A stretch of DNA of 64,000 nucleotides, from NCBI RefSeq assembly GCF_932526225.1, contig NC_064047.1:15241621-15305620 (forward strand), given 5' to 3'. This stretch comes from Nematostella vectensis. Taxonomy: Eukaryota > Cnidaria > Anthozoa > Actiniaria > Edwardsiidae. Position numbers and translations under genes: made by a program. The notes beneath the pieces are model-generated. The model had not been told where the DNA came from. It ran no database searches and worked only from the letters and a program-made list of their open reading frames with translations. Of this stretch, positions 24,779 through 36,257 are shown one piece after another; within the stretch, counting starts at the first letter, position 1, and every line of letters starts with the position of its first letter.

Positions 24779-25589
24779 GTGCACACGTGAAGCCGACTTT
24801 GATTTCACCTTGACAACGCGTCGTTTTTAGCGTGGCCTGTGAAGTGTCTCCCGAGATGCCTTACGGTCTCATTGTTCTCACTGTGGGGGGGTTGCCTGTG
24901 GTGGTGACGTCATCACTCCAATGAAGCAATAATCAGAGATCCTAGCGTGAAGGTTAGATCGAGACGATTTTGAGGTAGTGCACACGTGAAGCCGACTTTG
25001 ATTTCACCTTGACAACGCGTCGCTTTTAGCGTGGCCTGTAAGGTGTCTCCCGAGATGCCTTACGGTCTTATTGTTCTCACTGTGGGGGAGGGGGGTTGCC
25101 TTTGATGGTGACATCATCACTTTAATGAAGCAATAATCAAAGATCCTAGCGTGAAGGTTAGGTCGGGACGATTTTGCGGTAGTGCACACGTGAAGCCGAC
25201 TTTGATTTCACCTTGACAACGCGTCGTTTTTAGCGTGGCCTGTGAAGTGTCTCCCGAGATGCCTTACGGTCTTATTGTTCTCACTGTGGGGGAGGGGGGT
25301 TGCCTGTGGTTGTGACGTCATCACTTCAATGAAGCAATAATCAGAGAACCTAGCGTGAAGGTTAGATCGAGACGATTTTGCGGTAGTGCACACGTGAAGC
25401 CGACTTTGATTTCACCTTGACAACGCGTCGTTTTTAGCGTGGCCTGTAAGGTGTCTTCCGAGATGCCTTACGGTCTTATTGTTCTCACTGTGGAGGAGGG
25501 GGGTTGCCTGTGGTGGTGACGTCATCACTTCAATGAAGCAATAATCAGAGATCCTAGCGTGAAGGTTAGATCGAGACGATTTTGCGGTA
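24779..25589 (+). repeat. 811 bp four-monomer duplication, copy 2
   Basis: Immediate head-to-tail repeat of 23968-24778 with a shift of 811 bp and the same private variants in all four monomers. After it the sequence resumes the Y1 order with a 9-G run monomer. Exactly four units were added in register, so unequal crossing-over between homologous G-run monomers, or a replication-based process, is the simplest source. Confidence 0.93.
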
Positions 25590-27724
25590 GTGCACACGTG
25601 AAGCCGACTTTGATTTCACCTTGACAACGCGTCGTTTTTAGCGTGGCCTGTGAAGTGTCTCCCGAGATGCCTTACGGTCTCATTGTTCTCACTGTGGGGG
25701 GGGGGTTGCCTGTGGTGGTGACGTCATCACTTCAATGAAGCAATAATCAGAGATCCTAGCGTGAAGGTTAGATCGAGACGATTTTGCGGTAGTGCACACG
25801 TGAAGCCGACTTTGATTTCACCTTGACAACGCATCGTTTTTAGGGTGGCCTGTGAGGTGTCTCACGAGATGCCTTACGGTCTTATTGTTCTCACTGTGGG
25901 GGAAGGGGGTTACCTGTGGTGGTGACGTCATCACTTCAATGAAGCAATAATCAGAGGACCTAGCGTGAAGGTTAGATCGGGACGATTTTGCGGTAGTGCA
26001 CACGTGAAGCCGACTTTGATTTCACCTTGACAACGCGTCGTTTTTAGCGTGGCCTGTAAGGTGTCTTCCGAGATGCCTTACGGTCTTATTGTTCTCACTG
26101 TGGGGGAGAAGGGTTGCCTGTGGTGGTGACATCATCACTTCAATAAAGCAATAATCAGAGATCAAAGCGTGAAGGTTAGATCGAGACGATTTTGCGGTAG
26201 TGCACACGTGAAGCCGACTTTGATTTCACCTTGACAACGCGTCGTTTTTAGCGTGGCCTGTGAAGTGTCTCCCGAGATGCCTTACGGTCTCATTGTTCTC
26301 ACTGTGGGGGGGGTTGCCTGTGGTGGTGACGTCATCACTTCAATAAAGCAATAATCAGAGATCCTAGCGTGAAGGTTAGATCGAGACGATTTTGCGGTAG
26401 TGCACACGTGAAGCCGACTTTGATTTCACCTTGACAACGCGTCGTTTTTAGCGTGGCCTGTGAAGTGTCTCCCGAGATGCCTTACGGTCTCATTGTTCTT
26501 ACTGTGGGGGGGTTGCCTGTTTTGGTGACGTCATCACTTCAATGAAGCAATAATCAGAGATCCTAGCGTGAAGGTTAGATCGAGACGATTTTGCGGTAGT
26601 GCACACGTGAAGCCGACTTTGATTTCACCTTGACAACGCGTCGTTTTTAGCGTGGCCTGTGAAGTGTCTCCCGAGATGCCTTACGGTCTTATTGTTCTCA
26701 CTGTGGGGGAGGGGGGTTGCCTGTGGTGGTGACGTCATCACTTCAATGAAGCAATAATCAGAGAACCTAGCGTGAAGGTTAGATCGAGACGATTTTGCGG
26801 TAGTGCACACGTGAAGCCGACTTTGATTTCACCTTGACAACGCGTCGTTTTTAGCGTGGCCTGTGAGGTGTCTTCCGAGATGCCTTACTGTCTTATTGTT
26901 CTCACTGTGGGGGAGGGGGGTTGCCTTTGGTGGTGACATCATCACTTCAATGAAGCAATAATCAAAGATCCTATTGTGAAGGTTAGGTCGGGACGATTTT
27001 GCGGTAGTGCACACGTGAAGCCGACTTTGATTTCACCTTGACAACGCGTCGTTTTTAGCGTGGCCTGTAAGGTGTCTTCCGAGATGCCTTACGGTCTTAT
27101 TGTTCTCACTGTGGGGGAGAAGGGTTGCCTGTGGTGGTGACATCATCACTTCAATAAAGCAATAATCAGAGATCCTAGCGTGAAGGTTAGATCGAGACGA
27201 TTTTGCGGTAGTGCACACGTGAAGCCGACTTTGATTTCACCTTGACAACGCGTCGTTTTTAGCGTGGCCTGTGAGGTGTCTCCCGAGATGCCTTACGGTC
27301 TTATTGTTCTCACTGTGGGGGAAGGGGGTTACCTGTGGTGGTGACGTCATCACTTCAATGAAGCAATAATCAGAGATCCTAGCGTGAAGGCTAGATCGGG
27401 ACGATTTTGCGGTAGTGCACACGTGAAGCCGACTTTGATTTCACCTTGACAACGCGTCGTTTTTAGCGTGGCCTGTAAGGTGTCTTCCGAGATGCCTTAC
27501 GGTCTTATTGTTCTCACTGTGGGGGAGAATGGTTGCCTGTGGTGGTGACGTCATCACTTCAATGAAGCAATAATCAGAGATCCTAGCGTGAAGGTTAGAT
27601 CGAGACGATTTTGCGGTAGTGCACACGTGAAGCCGACTTTGATTTCACCTTGACAACGCGTCGTTTTTAGCGTGGCCTGTGAAGTGTCTCCCGAGATGCC
27701 TTACGGTCTCATTGTTCTCACTGT

Positions 27725-27740
27725 GGGGGGGGGGGGGGGG
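27725..27740 (+). repeat. G homopolymer (16 G)
   Basis: Y2 counterpart of the 17-G run at 16886, one base shorter. Confidence 0.9.
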
Positions 27741-28438
27741 TTGCCTGTGGTGGTGAGGTCATCACTTCAATGAAGCAATAATCAGAGATCCTAGCGTGAA
27801 GGTTAGATCGAGACGATTTTGCGGTAGTGCACACGTGAAGCCGACTTTGATTTCACCTTGACAACGCGTCGTTTTTAGCGTGGCCTGTGAGGTGTCTCCC
27901 GAGATGCCTTACGGTCTTATTGTTCTCACTGTGGGGGAGAAGGGTTGCCTGTGGTGGTGACGTCATCACTTCAATGAAGCAATAATCAGAGATCCTAGCG
28001 TGAAGGTTAGGTCGAGACGATTTTGCGGTAGTGCACACGTGAAGCCGACTTTGATTTCACCTTGACAACGCGTCGTTTTTAGCGTGGCCTGTGAAGTGTT
28101 TCCCGAGATGCCTTACGGTCTTATTGTTCTCACTGTGGGGGAGGAAGGTTGCCTGTGGTGGTGACGTCATCACTTCAATGAAGCAATAATCAGAGATCCT
28201 AGCGTGAAGGTTAGATCGAGACGATTTTGCGGTAGTGCACACGTGAAGCCGACTTTGATTTCACCTTGACAACGCGTCGTTTTTAGCGTGGCCTGTAAGG
28301 TGTCTCCCGAGATGCCTTACGGTCTTATTGCTCTCACTGTGGGGGAGGAAGGTTGCCTGTGGTGGTGACGTCATCACTTCAATGAAGCAATAATCAGAGA
28401 TCCTAGCGTGAAGGTTAGATCGAGACGATTTTGCGGTA

Positions 28439-29044
28439 GTGCACACGTGAAGCCGACTTTGATTTCACCTTGACAACGCGTCTTTTTTAGCGTGGCCTGT
28501 AAGGTGTCTCCCGAGATGCCTTACGGTCTTATTGTTCTCACTGTGGGGGGTTGCCTGTGGTGGTGACGTCATCACTTCAATGAAGCAATAATCAGAGATC
28601 CTAGCGTGAAGGTTAGATCGAGACGATTTTGCGGTAGTGCACACGTGAAGCCGACTTTGATTTCACCTTGACAACGCATCGTTTTTAGCGTGGCCTGTGA
28701 TGTGTCTGACGAGATGCCTTACGGTCTTATTGTTCTCACTGTGGGGGAAGGGGGTTACCTGTGGTGGTGACGTCATCACTTCAATGAAGCAATAATCAGA
28801 GGACCTAGCGTGAAGGTTAGATCGGGACGATTTTGCGGTAGTGCACACGTGAAGCCGACTTTGATTTCACCTTGACAACGCGTCGTTTTTAGCGTGGCCT
28901 GTAAGGTGTCTTCCGAGATGCCTTACGGTCTTATTGTTCTCACTGTGGGGGAGAAGGGTTGCCTGTGGTGGTGACATCATCACTTCAATAAAGCAATAAT
29001 CAGAGATCCTAGCGTGAAGGTTAGATCGAGACGATTTTGCGGTA
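28439..29044 (+). repeat. Three-monomer block transplanted between Y and Z
   Basis: These three monomers match 19160-19765 with a shift of 9279 bp, including the rare GCGTCTTTTTTAGC variant and the GATGTGTCTGACGAG variant. On the left they follow a monomer otherwise seen at 17397; on the right they run into a block matching 21188. Two rearrangement joins therefore lie about 600 bp apart. Confidence 0.85.
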
Positions 29045-29248
29045 GTGCACACGTGAAGCCGACTTTGATTTCACCTTGACAGCGCATCATTTTTAGCGTG
29101 GCCTGTGAGGTGTCTCACGAGATGCCTTACGGTCTTATTGTTCTCACTGTGGGGGAAGGGGGTTACCTGTGGTGGTGACGTCATCACTTCAATGAAGCAA
29201 TAATCAGAGGACATAGCGTGAAGGTTAGATCGGGACGATTTTGCGGTA

Positions 29249-29401
29249 GTGCACACGTGAAGCCGACTTTGATTTCACCTTGACAACGCGTCGTTTTTAG
29301 CGTGGCCTGTAAGGTGTCTTCCGAGATGCCTTACGGTCTTATTGTTCTCACTGTGGGGGAGAAGGGTTGCCTGTGGTGGTGACATCATCACTTCAATAAA
29401 G
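29249..29401 (+). repeat. Truncated monomer, 65 bp deletion (7 of 11)
   Basis: Z1 copy, background 2, within the segment shared with 21188-21934. Confidence 0.93.
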
Positions 29402-32400
29402 CCGACTTTGATTTCAAATTGACAACGCGTCGTTTTTAGCGTGGCCTGTAAGGTGTCTCCCGAGATGGCTTACGGTCTTATTGTTCTCACTGTGGGGGGG
29501 GTTGCCTGTGGTGGTGACGTTATCACTTCAATGAAGCAATAATCAGAGATCCTAGCGTGAAGGTTAGATCGAGACGATTTTGCGGTAGTGCACACGTCAA
29601 GCCGACATTGATTTCACCTTGACAACGCATCGTTTTTAGCGTGGCCTGTAAGGTGTCTCCCGAGATGCCTTACGGTCTTATTGTTCTCACTGTGGGGGAG
29701 AAGGGTTGCCTGTGGTGGTGACATCATCACTTCAATAAAGCAATAATCAGAGATCCTAGCGTGAAGGTTAGATCGAGACGATTTTGCGGTAGTGCACACG
29801 TGAAGCCGACTTTGATTTCACCTTGACAACGCGTCGTTTTTAGCGTGGCCTGTGAAGTGTCTCCCGAGATGCCTTACGGTCTCATTGTTCTCACTGTGGG
29901 GGGGGGGGGGGTTGCCTGTGGTGGTGACGTCATCACTTCAATGAAGCAATAATCAGAGATCCTAGCGTGAAGGTTAGATCGAGACGATTTTGCGGTAGTG
30001 CACACGTGAAGCCGACTTTGATTTCACCTTGACAACGCATCGTTTTTAGCGTGGCCTGTGAGGTGTCTCACGAGATGCCTTACGGTCTTATTGTTCTCAC
30101 TGTGGGGGAAGGGGGTTACCTGTGGTGGTGCCGTCATCACTTCAATGAAGCAATAATCAGAGGACCTAGCGTGAAGGTTAGATCGGGACGATTTTGCGGT
30201 AGTGCACACGTGAAGCCGACTTTGATTTCACCTTGACAACGCGTCGTTTTTAGCGTGGCCTGTAAGGTGTCTTCCGAGATGCCTTACGGTCTTATTGTTC
30301 TCACTGTGGGGGAGAAGGGTTGCCTGTGGTGGTGACATCATCACTTCAATAAAGCAATAATCAGAGATCCTAGCGTGAAGGTTAGATCGAGACGATTTTG
30401 CGGTAGTGCACACGTGAAGCCGACTTTGATTTCACCTTGACAACGCGTCGTTTTTAGCGTGGCCTGTGAAGTGTCTCCCGAGATGCCTTACGGTCTTATT
30501 GTTCTCACTGTGGGGGAGGGGGGTTGCCTGTTGTGGTGACGTCATCACTTCAATGAAGCAATAATCAGAGAACCTAGCGTGAAGGTTAGATCGAGACGAT
30601 TTTGCGGTAGTGCACACGTGAAGCCGACTTTGATTTCAACTTGACAACGCGTCGTTTTTAGCGTGGCCTGTGAGGTATCTCCCGAGATGCCTTACGGTCT
30701 TATTGTTCTCACTGTGGGGGAAGGGGGTTACCTGTGGTGGTGACGTCATCACTTCAATGAAGCAATAATCAGAGATCCTAGCGTGAAGGTTAGATCGGGA
30801 CGATTTTGCGGTAGTGCACACGTGAAGCCGACTTTGATTTCACCTTGACAACGCGTCGTTTTTAGCGTGGCCTGTAAGGTGTCTTCCGAGATGCCTTACG
30901 GTTTCATTGTTCTCACTGTGGGGGAGAAGGGTTGCCTGTGGTGGTGACATCATCACTTCAATAAAACAATAATCAGAGATCCTAGCGTGAAGGTTAGATC
31001 GAGACAATTTTGCGGTAGTGCACACGTGAAGCCGACTTTGATTTCACCTTGACAACGCGTCGTTTTTAGCGTGGCCTGTAAGGTGTCTCCCGAGATGCCT
31101 TACGGTCTCATTGTTCTCACTGTGGGGGGGGGGTTGACTGTGGTGGTGACGTCATCACTTCAATGAAGCAATAATCAGAGATCCTAGCGTGAAGGTTAGA
31201 TCGAGACGATTTTGCGGTAGTGCACACGTGAAGCCGACTTTGATTTCACCTTGACAACGCGTCGTTTTTAGCGTGGCCTGTGAGGTGTCTCCCGAGATGC
31301 CTTACGGTCTTATTGTTCTCACTGTGGGGGAAGGGGGTTACCTGTGGTGGTGACGTCATCACTTTAATGAAGCAATAATCAGAGAACCTAGCGTGAAGGT
31401 TAGATCGAGACGATTTTGCGGTAGTGCACACGTGAAGCCGACTTTGATTTCACCTTGACAACGCGTCGTTTTTAGCGTGGCCTGTGAGGTGTCTTCCCAG
31501 ATGCCTTACGGTCTTATTGTTCTCACTGTGGAGGAGTGGGGTTGCCTGTGGTGGTGACGTCATCACTTCAATGAAGCAATAATCAGAGATCCTAGCGTGA
31601 AGGTTAGATCGAGACGATTTTGCGGTAGTGCACACGTGAAGCCGACTTTGATTTCACCTTGACAACGCGTCGTTTTTAGCGTGGCCTGTGAAGTGTCTCC
31701 CGAGATGCCTTACGGTCTCATTGTTCTCACTGTGGGGGGGGGGGTTGCCTGTGGTGGTGACGTCATCACTTCAATGAAGCAATAATCAGAGATCCTAGCG
31801 TGAAGGTTAGATCGAGACGATTTTGCGGTAGTGCACACGTGAAGCCGACTTTGATTTGACCTTGACAACGCGTCGTTTTTAGCGTGGCCTGTGAGGTGTC
31901 TCCCGAGATGCCTTACGGTCTTATTGTTCTCACTGTGGGGGAAGGGGGTTACCTGTGGTGGTGACGTCATCACTTCAATGAAGCAATAATCAGAGAACCT
32001 AGCGTGAAGGTTAGATCGAGACGATTTTGCGGTAGTGCACACGTGAAGCCGACTTTGATTTCACCTTGACAACGCGTCGTTTTTAGCGTGGCCTGTGAGG
32101 TGTCTTCCGAGATGCCTTACGGTCTTATTGTTCTCACTGTGGAGGAGTGGGGTTGCCTGTGGTGGTGACGTCATCACTTCAATGAAGCAATAATCAGAGA
32201 TTCTAGCGTGAAGGTTAGATCGAGACGATTTTGCGGTAGTGCACACGTGAAGCCGACTTTGATTTCACCTTGACAACGCGTCGTTTTTAGCGTGGCCTGT
32301 GAAGTGTCTCCCGAGATGCCTTAAGGTCTTATTGTTCTCACTGTGGGGGAGGGGTGTTGCCTGTTGTGGTGACGTCATCACTTCAATGAAGCAATAATCA

Positions 32401-35400
32401 GAGAACCTAGCGTGAAGGTTAGATCGAGACGATTTTGCGGTAGTGCACACGTGAAGCCGACTTTGATTTGACCTTGACAACGCGTCGTTTTTAGCGTGGC
32501 CTGTGAGGTGTCTCCCGAGATGCCTTACGGTCTTATTGTTCTCACTGTGGGGGAAGGGGGTTACCTGTGGTGGTGCCGTCATCACTTCAATGAAGCAATA
32601 ATCAGAGGACCTAGCGTGAAGGTTAGATCGGGACGATTTTGCGGTAGTGCACACGTGAAGCCGACTTTGATTTCACCTTGACAACGCGTCGTTTTTAGCG
32701 TGGCCTGTAAGGTGTCTTCCGAGATGCCTTACGGTCTTATTGTTCTCACTGTGGGGGAGAAGGGTTACCTGTGGTGGTGACGTCATCACTTCAATGAAGC
32801 AATAATCAGAGATCCTAGCGTGAAGGTTAGATCGGGACGATTTTGCGGTAGTGCACACGTGAAGCCGACTTTGATTTCACCTTGACAACGCGTCGTTTTT
32901 AGCGTGGCCTGTAAGGTGTCTTCCGAGATGCCTTACGGTTTTATTGTTCTCACTGTGGGGGAGAAGGGTTGCCTGTGGTGGTGACATCATCACTTCAATA
33001 AAGCAATAATCAGAGATCCTAGCGTGAAGGTTAGATCGAGACGATTTTGCGGTAGTGCACACGTGAAGCCGACTTTGATTTCACCTTGACAACGCGTCGT
33101 TTTTAGCGTGGCCTGTGAAGTGTCTCCCGAGATGCCTTACGGTCTCATTGTTCTCACTGTGGGGGGGGGTTGCCTGTGGTGGTGACGTCATCACTTCAAT
33201 GAAGCAATAATCAGAGATCCTAGCGTGAAGGTTAGATCGAGACGATTTTGCGGTAATGCACACGTGAAGCCGACTTTGATTTCACCTTGACAACGCGTCG
33301 TTTTTAGCGTGGCCTGTGAGGTGTCTCCCGAGATGCCTTACGGTCTCATTGTTCTCACTGTGGGGGGGGGGGTTGCCTGTGGTGGTGACGTCATCACTTC
33401 AATGAAGCAATAATCAGAGATCCTAGCGTGAAGGTTAGATCGAGACGATTTTGCGGTAGTGCACACGTGAAGCCGACTTTGATTTGACCTTGACAACGCG
33501 TCGTTTTTAGCGTGGCCTGTGAGGTGTCTCCCGAGATGCCTTACGGTCTTATTGTTCTCACTGTGGGGGAAGGGGGTTACCTGTGGTGGTGACGTCATCA
33601 CTTCAATGAAGCAATAATCAGAGATCCTAGCGTGAATGTTAGATCGGGACGATTTTGCGGTAGTGCACACGTGAAGCCGACTTTGATTTCACCTTGACAA
33701 CGCGTCGTTTTTAGCGTGGCCTGTGAGGTGTCTTCCGAGATGCCTTACGGTCTTATTGTTCTCACTGTGGGGGAGGGGGGTTGCCTGTTGTGGTGACGTC
33801 ATCACTTCAATGAAGCAATAATCAGAGAACCTAGCGTGAAGGTTAGATCGAGACGATTTTGCGGTAGTGCACACGTGAAGCCGACTTTGATTTCACCTTG
33901 ACAACGCGTCGTTTTTAGCGTGGCCTGTAAGGTGTCTTCCGAGATGCCTTACGGTCTTATTGTTCTCACTGTGGGGGAGAAGGGTTGCCTGTGGTGGTGA
34001 CATCATCACTTCAATGAAGCAATAATCAGAGATCCTAGCGTGAAGGTTAGATCGAGACGATTTTGCGGTAGTGCACACGTGAAGCCGACTTTGATTTCAC
34101 CTTGACAACGCGTCGTTTTTAGCGTGGCCTGTGAAGTGTCTCCCGAGATGCCTTACGGTCTCATTGTTCTCACTGTGGGGGGCGGTTGCCTGTGGTGGTG
34201 AGGTCATCACTTCAATGAAGCAATAATCAGAGATCCTAGCGTGAAGGTTAGATCGAGACGATTTTGCGGTAGTGCACACGTGAAGCCGACTTTGATTTCA
34301 CCTTGACAACGCGTCGTTTTTAGCGTGGCCTGTGAGGTGTCTCCCGAGATGCCTTACGGTCTTATTGTTCTCACTGTGGGGGAAGGGGGTTACCTGTGGT
34401 GGTGACGTCATCACTTCAATAAAGCAATAATCAGAGATCCTAGCGTGAAGGCTAGATCGGGACGATTTTGCGGTAGTGCACACTTGAAGCCGACTTTGAT
34501 TTCACCTTGACAACGCGTCGTTTTTAGCGTGGCCTGTAAGGTGTCTTCCGAGATGCCTTACGGTCTTATTGTTTTCACTGTGGGGGAGAAGGGTTGCCTG
34601 TGGTGGTGACGTCATCACTTCAATGAAGCAATAATCAGAGATCCTAGCGTGAAGGTTAGGTCGAGACGATTTTGCGGTAGTGCACACGTGAAGCCGACTT
34701 TGATTTCACCTTGACAACGCGTCGTTTTTAGCGTGGCCTGTGAAGTGTCTCCCGAGATGCCTTACGGTCTTATTGTTCTCACTGTGGGGGAGGAAGGTTG
34801 CCTGTGGTGGTGACGTCATCACTTCAATGAAGCAATAATCAGAGATCCTAGCGTGAAGGTTAGATCGAGACGATTTTGCGGTAGTGCACACGTGAAGCCG
34901 ACTTTGATTTCACCTTGACAACGCGTCGTTTTTAGCGTGGCCTGTAAGGTGTCTCCCGAGATGCCTTACGGTCTTATTGTTCTCACTGTGGGGGGTTGCC
35001 TGTGGTGGTGACGTCATCACTTCAATGAAGCAATAATCAGAGATCCTAGCGTGAAGGTTAGATCGAGACGATTTTGCGGTAGTGCACACGTGAAGCCGAC
35101 TTTGATTTCACATTGACAACGCGTCGTTTTTAGCGTGGCCTGTGAAGTGTCTCCCGAGAGGCCTTACGGTCTTATTGTTCTCACTGTGGGGGAGGGGGGT
35201 TGCCTGTGGTGGTGACGTCATCACTTCAATGAAGCAATAATCAGAGATCCTAGCGTGAAGGTTAGATCGAGACAATTTTGCGGTAGTGCACACGTGAAGC
35301 CGACTTTGATTTCACCTTGACAACGCGTCGTTTTTAGCGTGGCCTGTGAGGTGTCTCCCGAGATGCCTTACGGTCCTATTGTTCTCACTGTGGGGGAGGG

Positions 35401-35798
35401 GGGTTGCCTGTGGTGGTGACGTCATCACTTCAATGAAGCAATAATCAGAGATCCTAGCGTGAAGGTTAGATCGAGACGATTTTGCGGTAGTGCACACGTG
35501 AAGCCGACTTTGATTTCACCTTGACAACGCGTCGTTTTTAGCGTGGCCTGTGAATGTCTCCCGAGATGCCTTACCGTCTCATTGTTCTCACTGTGGGGGA
35601 GGGGGGTTACCTGTGGTGGTGACGTCATCACTTCAATGAAGCAATAATCAGAGATCCTAGCGTGAAGGTTAGATCGAGACGATTTTGCGGCAGTGCACAC
35701 GTGAAGCCGACTTTGATTTCACCTTGACAACGCGTCGTTTTTAGCGTGGCCTGTGAAGTGTCTCCCGAGATGCCTTACGGTCTCATTGTTCTCACTGT

Positions 35799-35814
35799 GG
35801 GGGGGGGGGGGGGG
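35799..35814 (+). repeat. G homopolymer (16 G)
   Basis: Near the right end of Z1, in a monomer that has GAGAACC downstream and so combines B-type left and E-type right features. Confidence 0.9.
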
Positions 35815-35900
35815 TTGCCTGTGGTGGTGACGTCATCACTTCAATGAAGCAATAATCAGAGAACCTAGCGTGAAGGTTAGATCGAGACGATTTTGCGGTA

Positions 35901-36104
35901 GTGCACACGTGAAGCCGACTTTGATTTCACCTTGACAACGCGTCGTTTTTAGCGTGGCCTGTAAGGTGTCTCCCGAGATGCCTTACGGTCTTATTGTTCT
36001 CACTGTGGGGGAAGGGGGTTACCTGTGGTGGTGACGTCATCACTTCAATGAAGCAATAATCAGAGGACATAGCGTGAAGGTTAGATCGGGACGATTTTGC
36101 GGTA
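35901..36104 (+). repeat. Chimeric monomer at the Z1/Z2 boundary
   Basis: The left part (GCGTCG, GTAAGGTGTCTCCCGAG) matches the monomer at 42762. The right part (GGGGGAAGGGGGTTACC, GAGGACATAGCG, GATCGGG) matches the monomer at 29045. The switch lies between 35974 and 36012. Confidence 0.87.
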
Positions 36105-36257
36105 GTGCACACGTGAAGCCGACTTTGATTTCACCTTGACAACGCGTCGTTTTTAGCGTGGCCTGTAAGGTGTCTTCCGAGATGCCTTACGGTCTTATTG
36201 TTCTCACTGTGGGGGAGAAGGGTTGCCTGTGGTGGTGACATCATCACTTCAATAAAG
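36105..36257 (+). repeat. Truncated monomer, 65 bp deletion (8 of 11)
   Basis: Z2 copy, background 2, directly after the chimeric boundary monomer. Confidence 0.93.

Larger units (their letters stand above)
17601..28438 (+). repeat. Higher-order repeat Y, copy 2 (54 monomers, 10.84 kb)
   Basis: Second copy of Y, longer by 811 bp because four monomers are duplicated inside it (23968-25589). Other differences from copy 1 are few: a T-rich change near 22844, CACATGAAG replacing CACGTGAAG near 23363, one base in the purine tract near 27530, and one-base changes in G-runs. It ends where the monomer carrying the private ATTGCTCTCAC variant (28331; also in 17397-17600) is joined to a monomer type normally found after 18956. 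Confidence 0.93.
29045..35900 (+). repeat. Higher-order repeat Z, copy 1 (34 monomers, 6856 bp)
   Basis: Thirty-four monomers that recur in the same order with shifts of 6854-6861 bp. The first four (to about 29791) are shared with X and Y at 21188-21934, including one deletion monomer. The rest is Z-specific in order and carries CTTCCCAGATGCC (31494), GGTGTTGCC (32355), GGGGGGCGGTTGCC (34177), GTGAATGTCTCC (35552) and a 16-G run (35799). Z joins an older X/Y segment to a different set of monomers. Confidence 0.93.
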
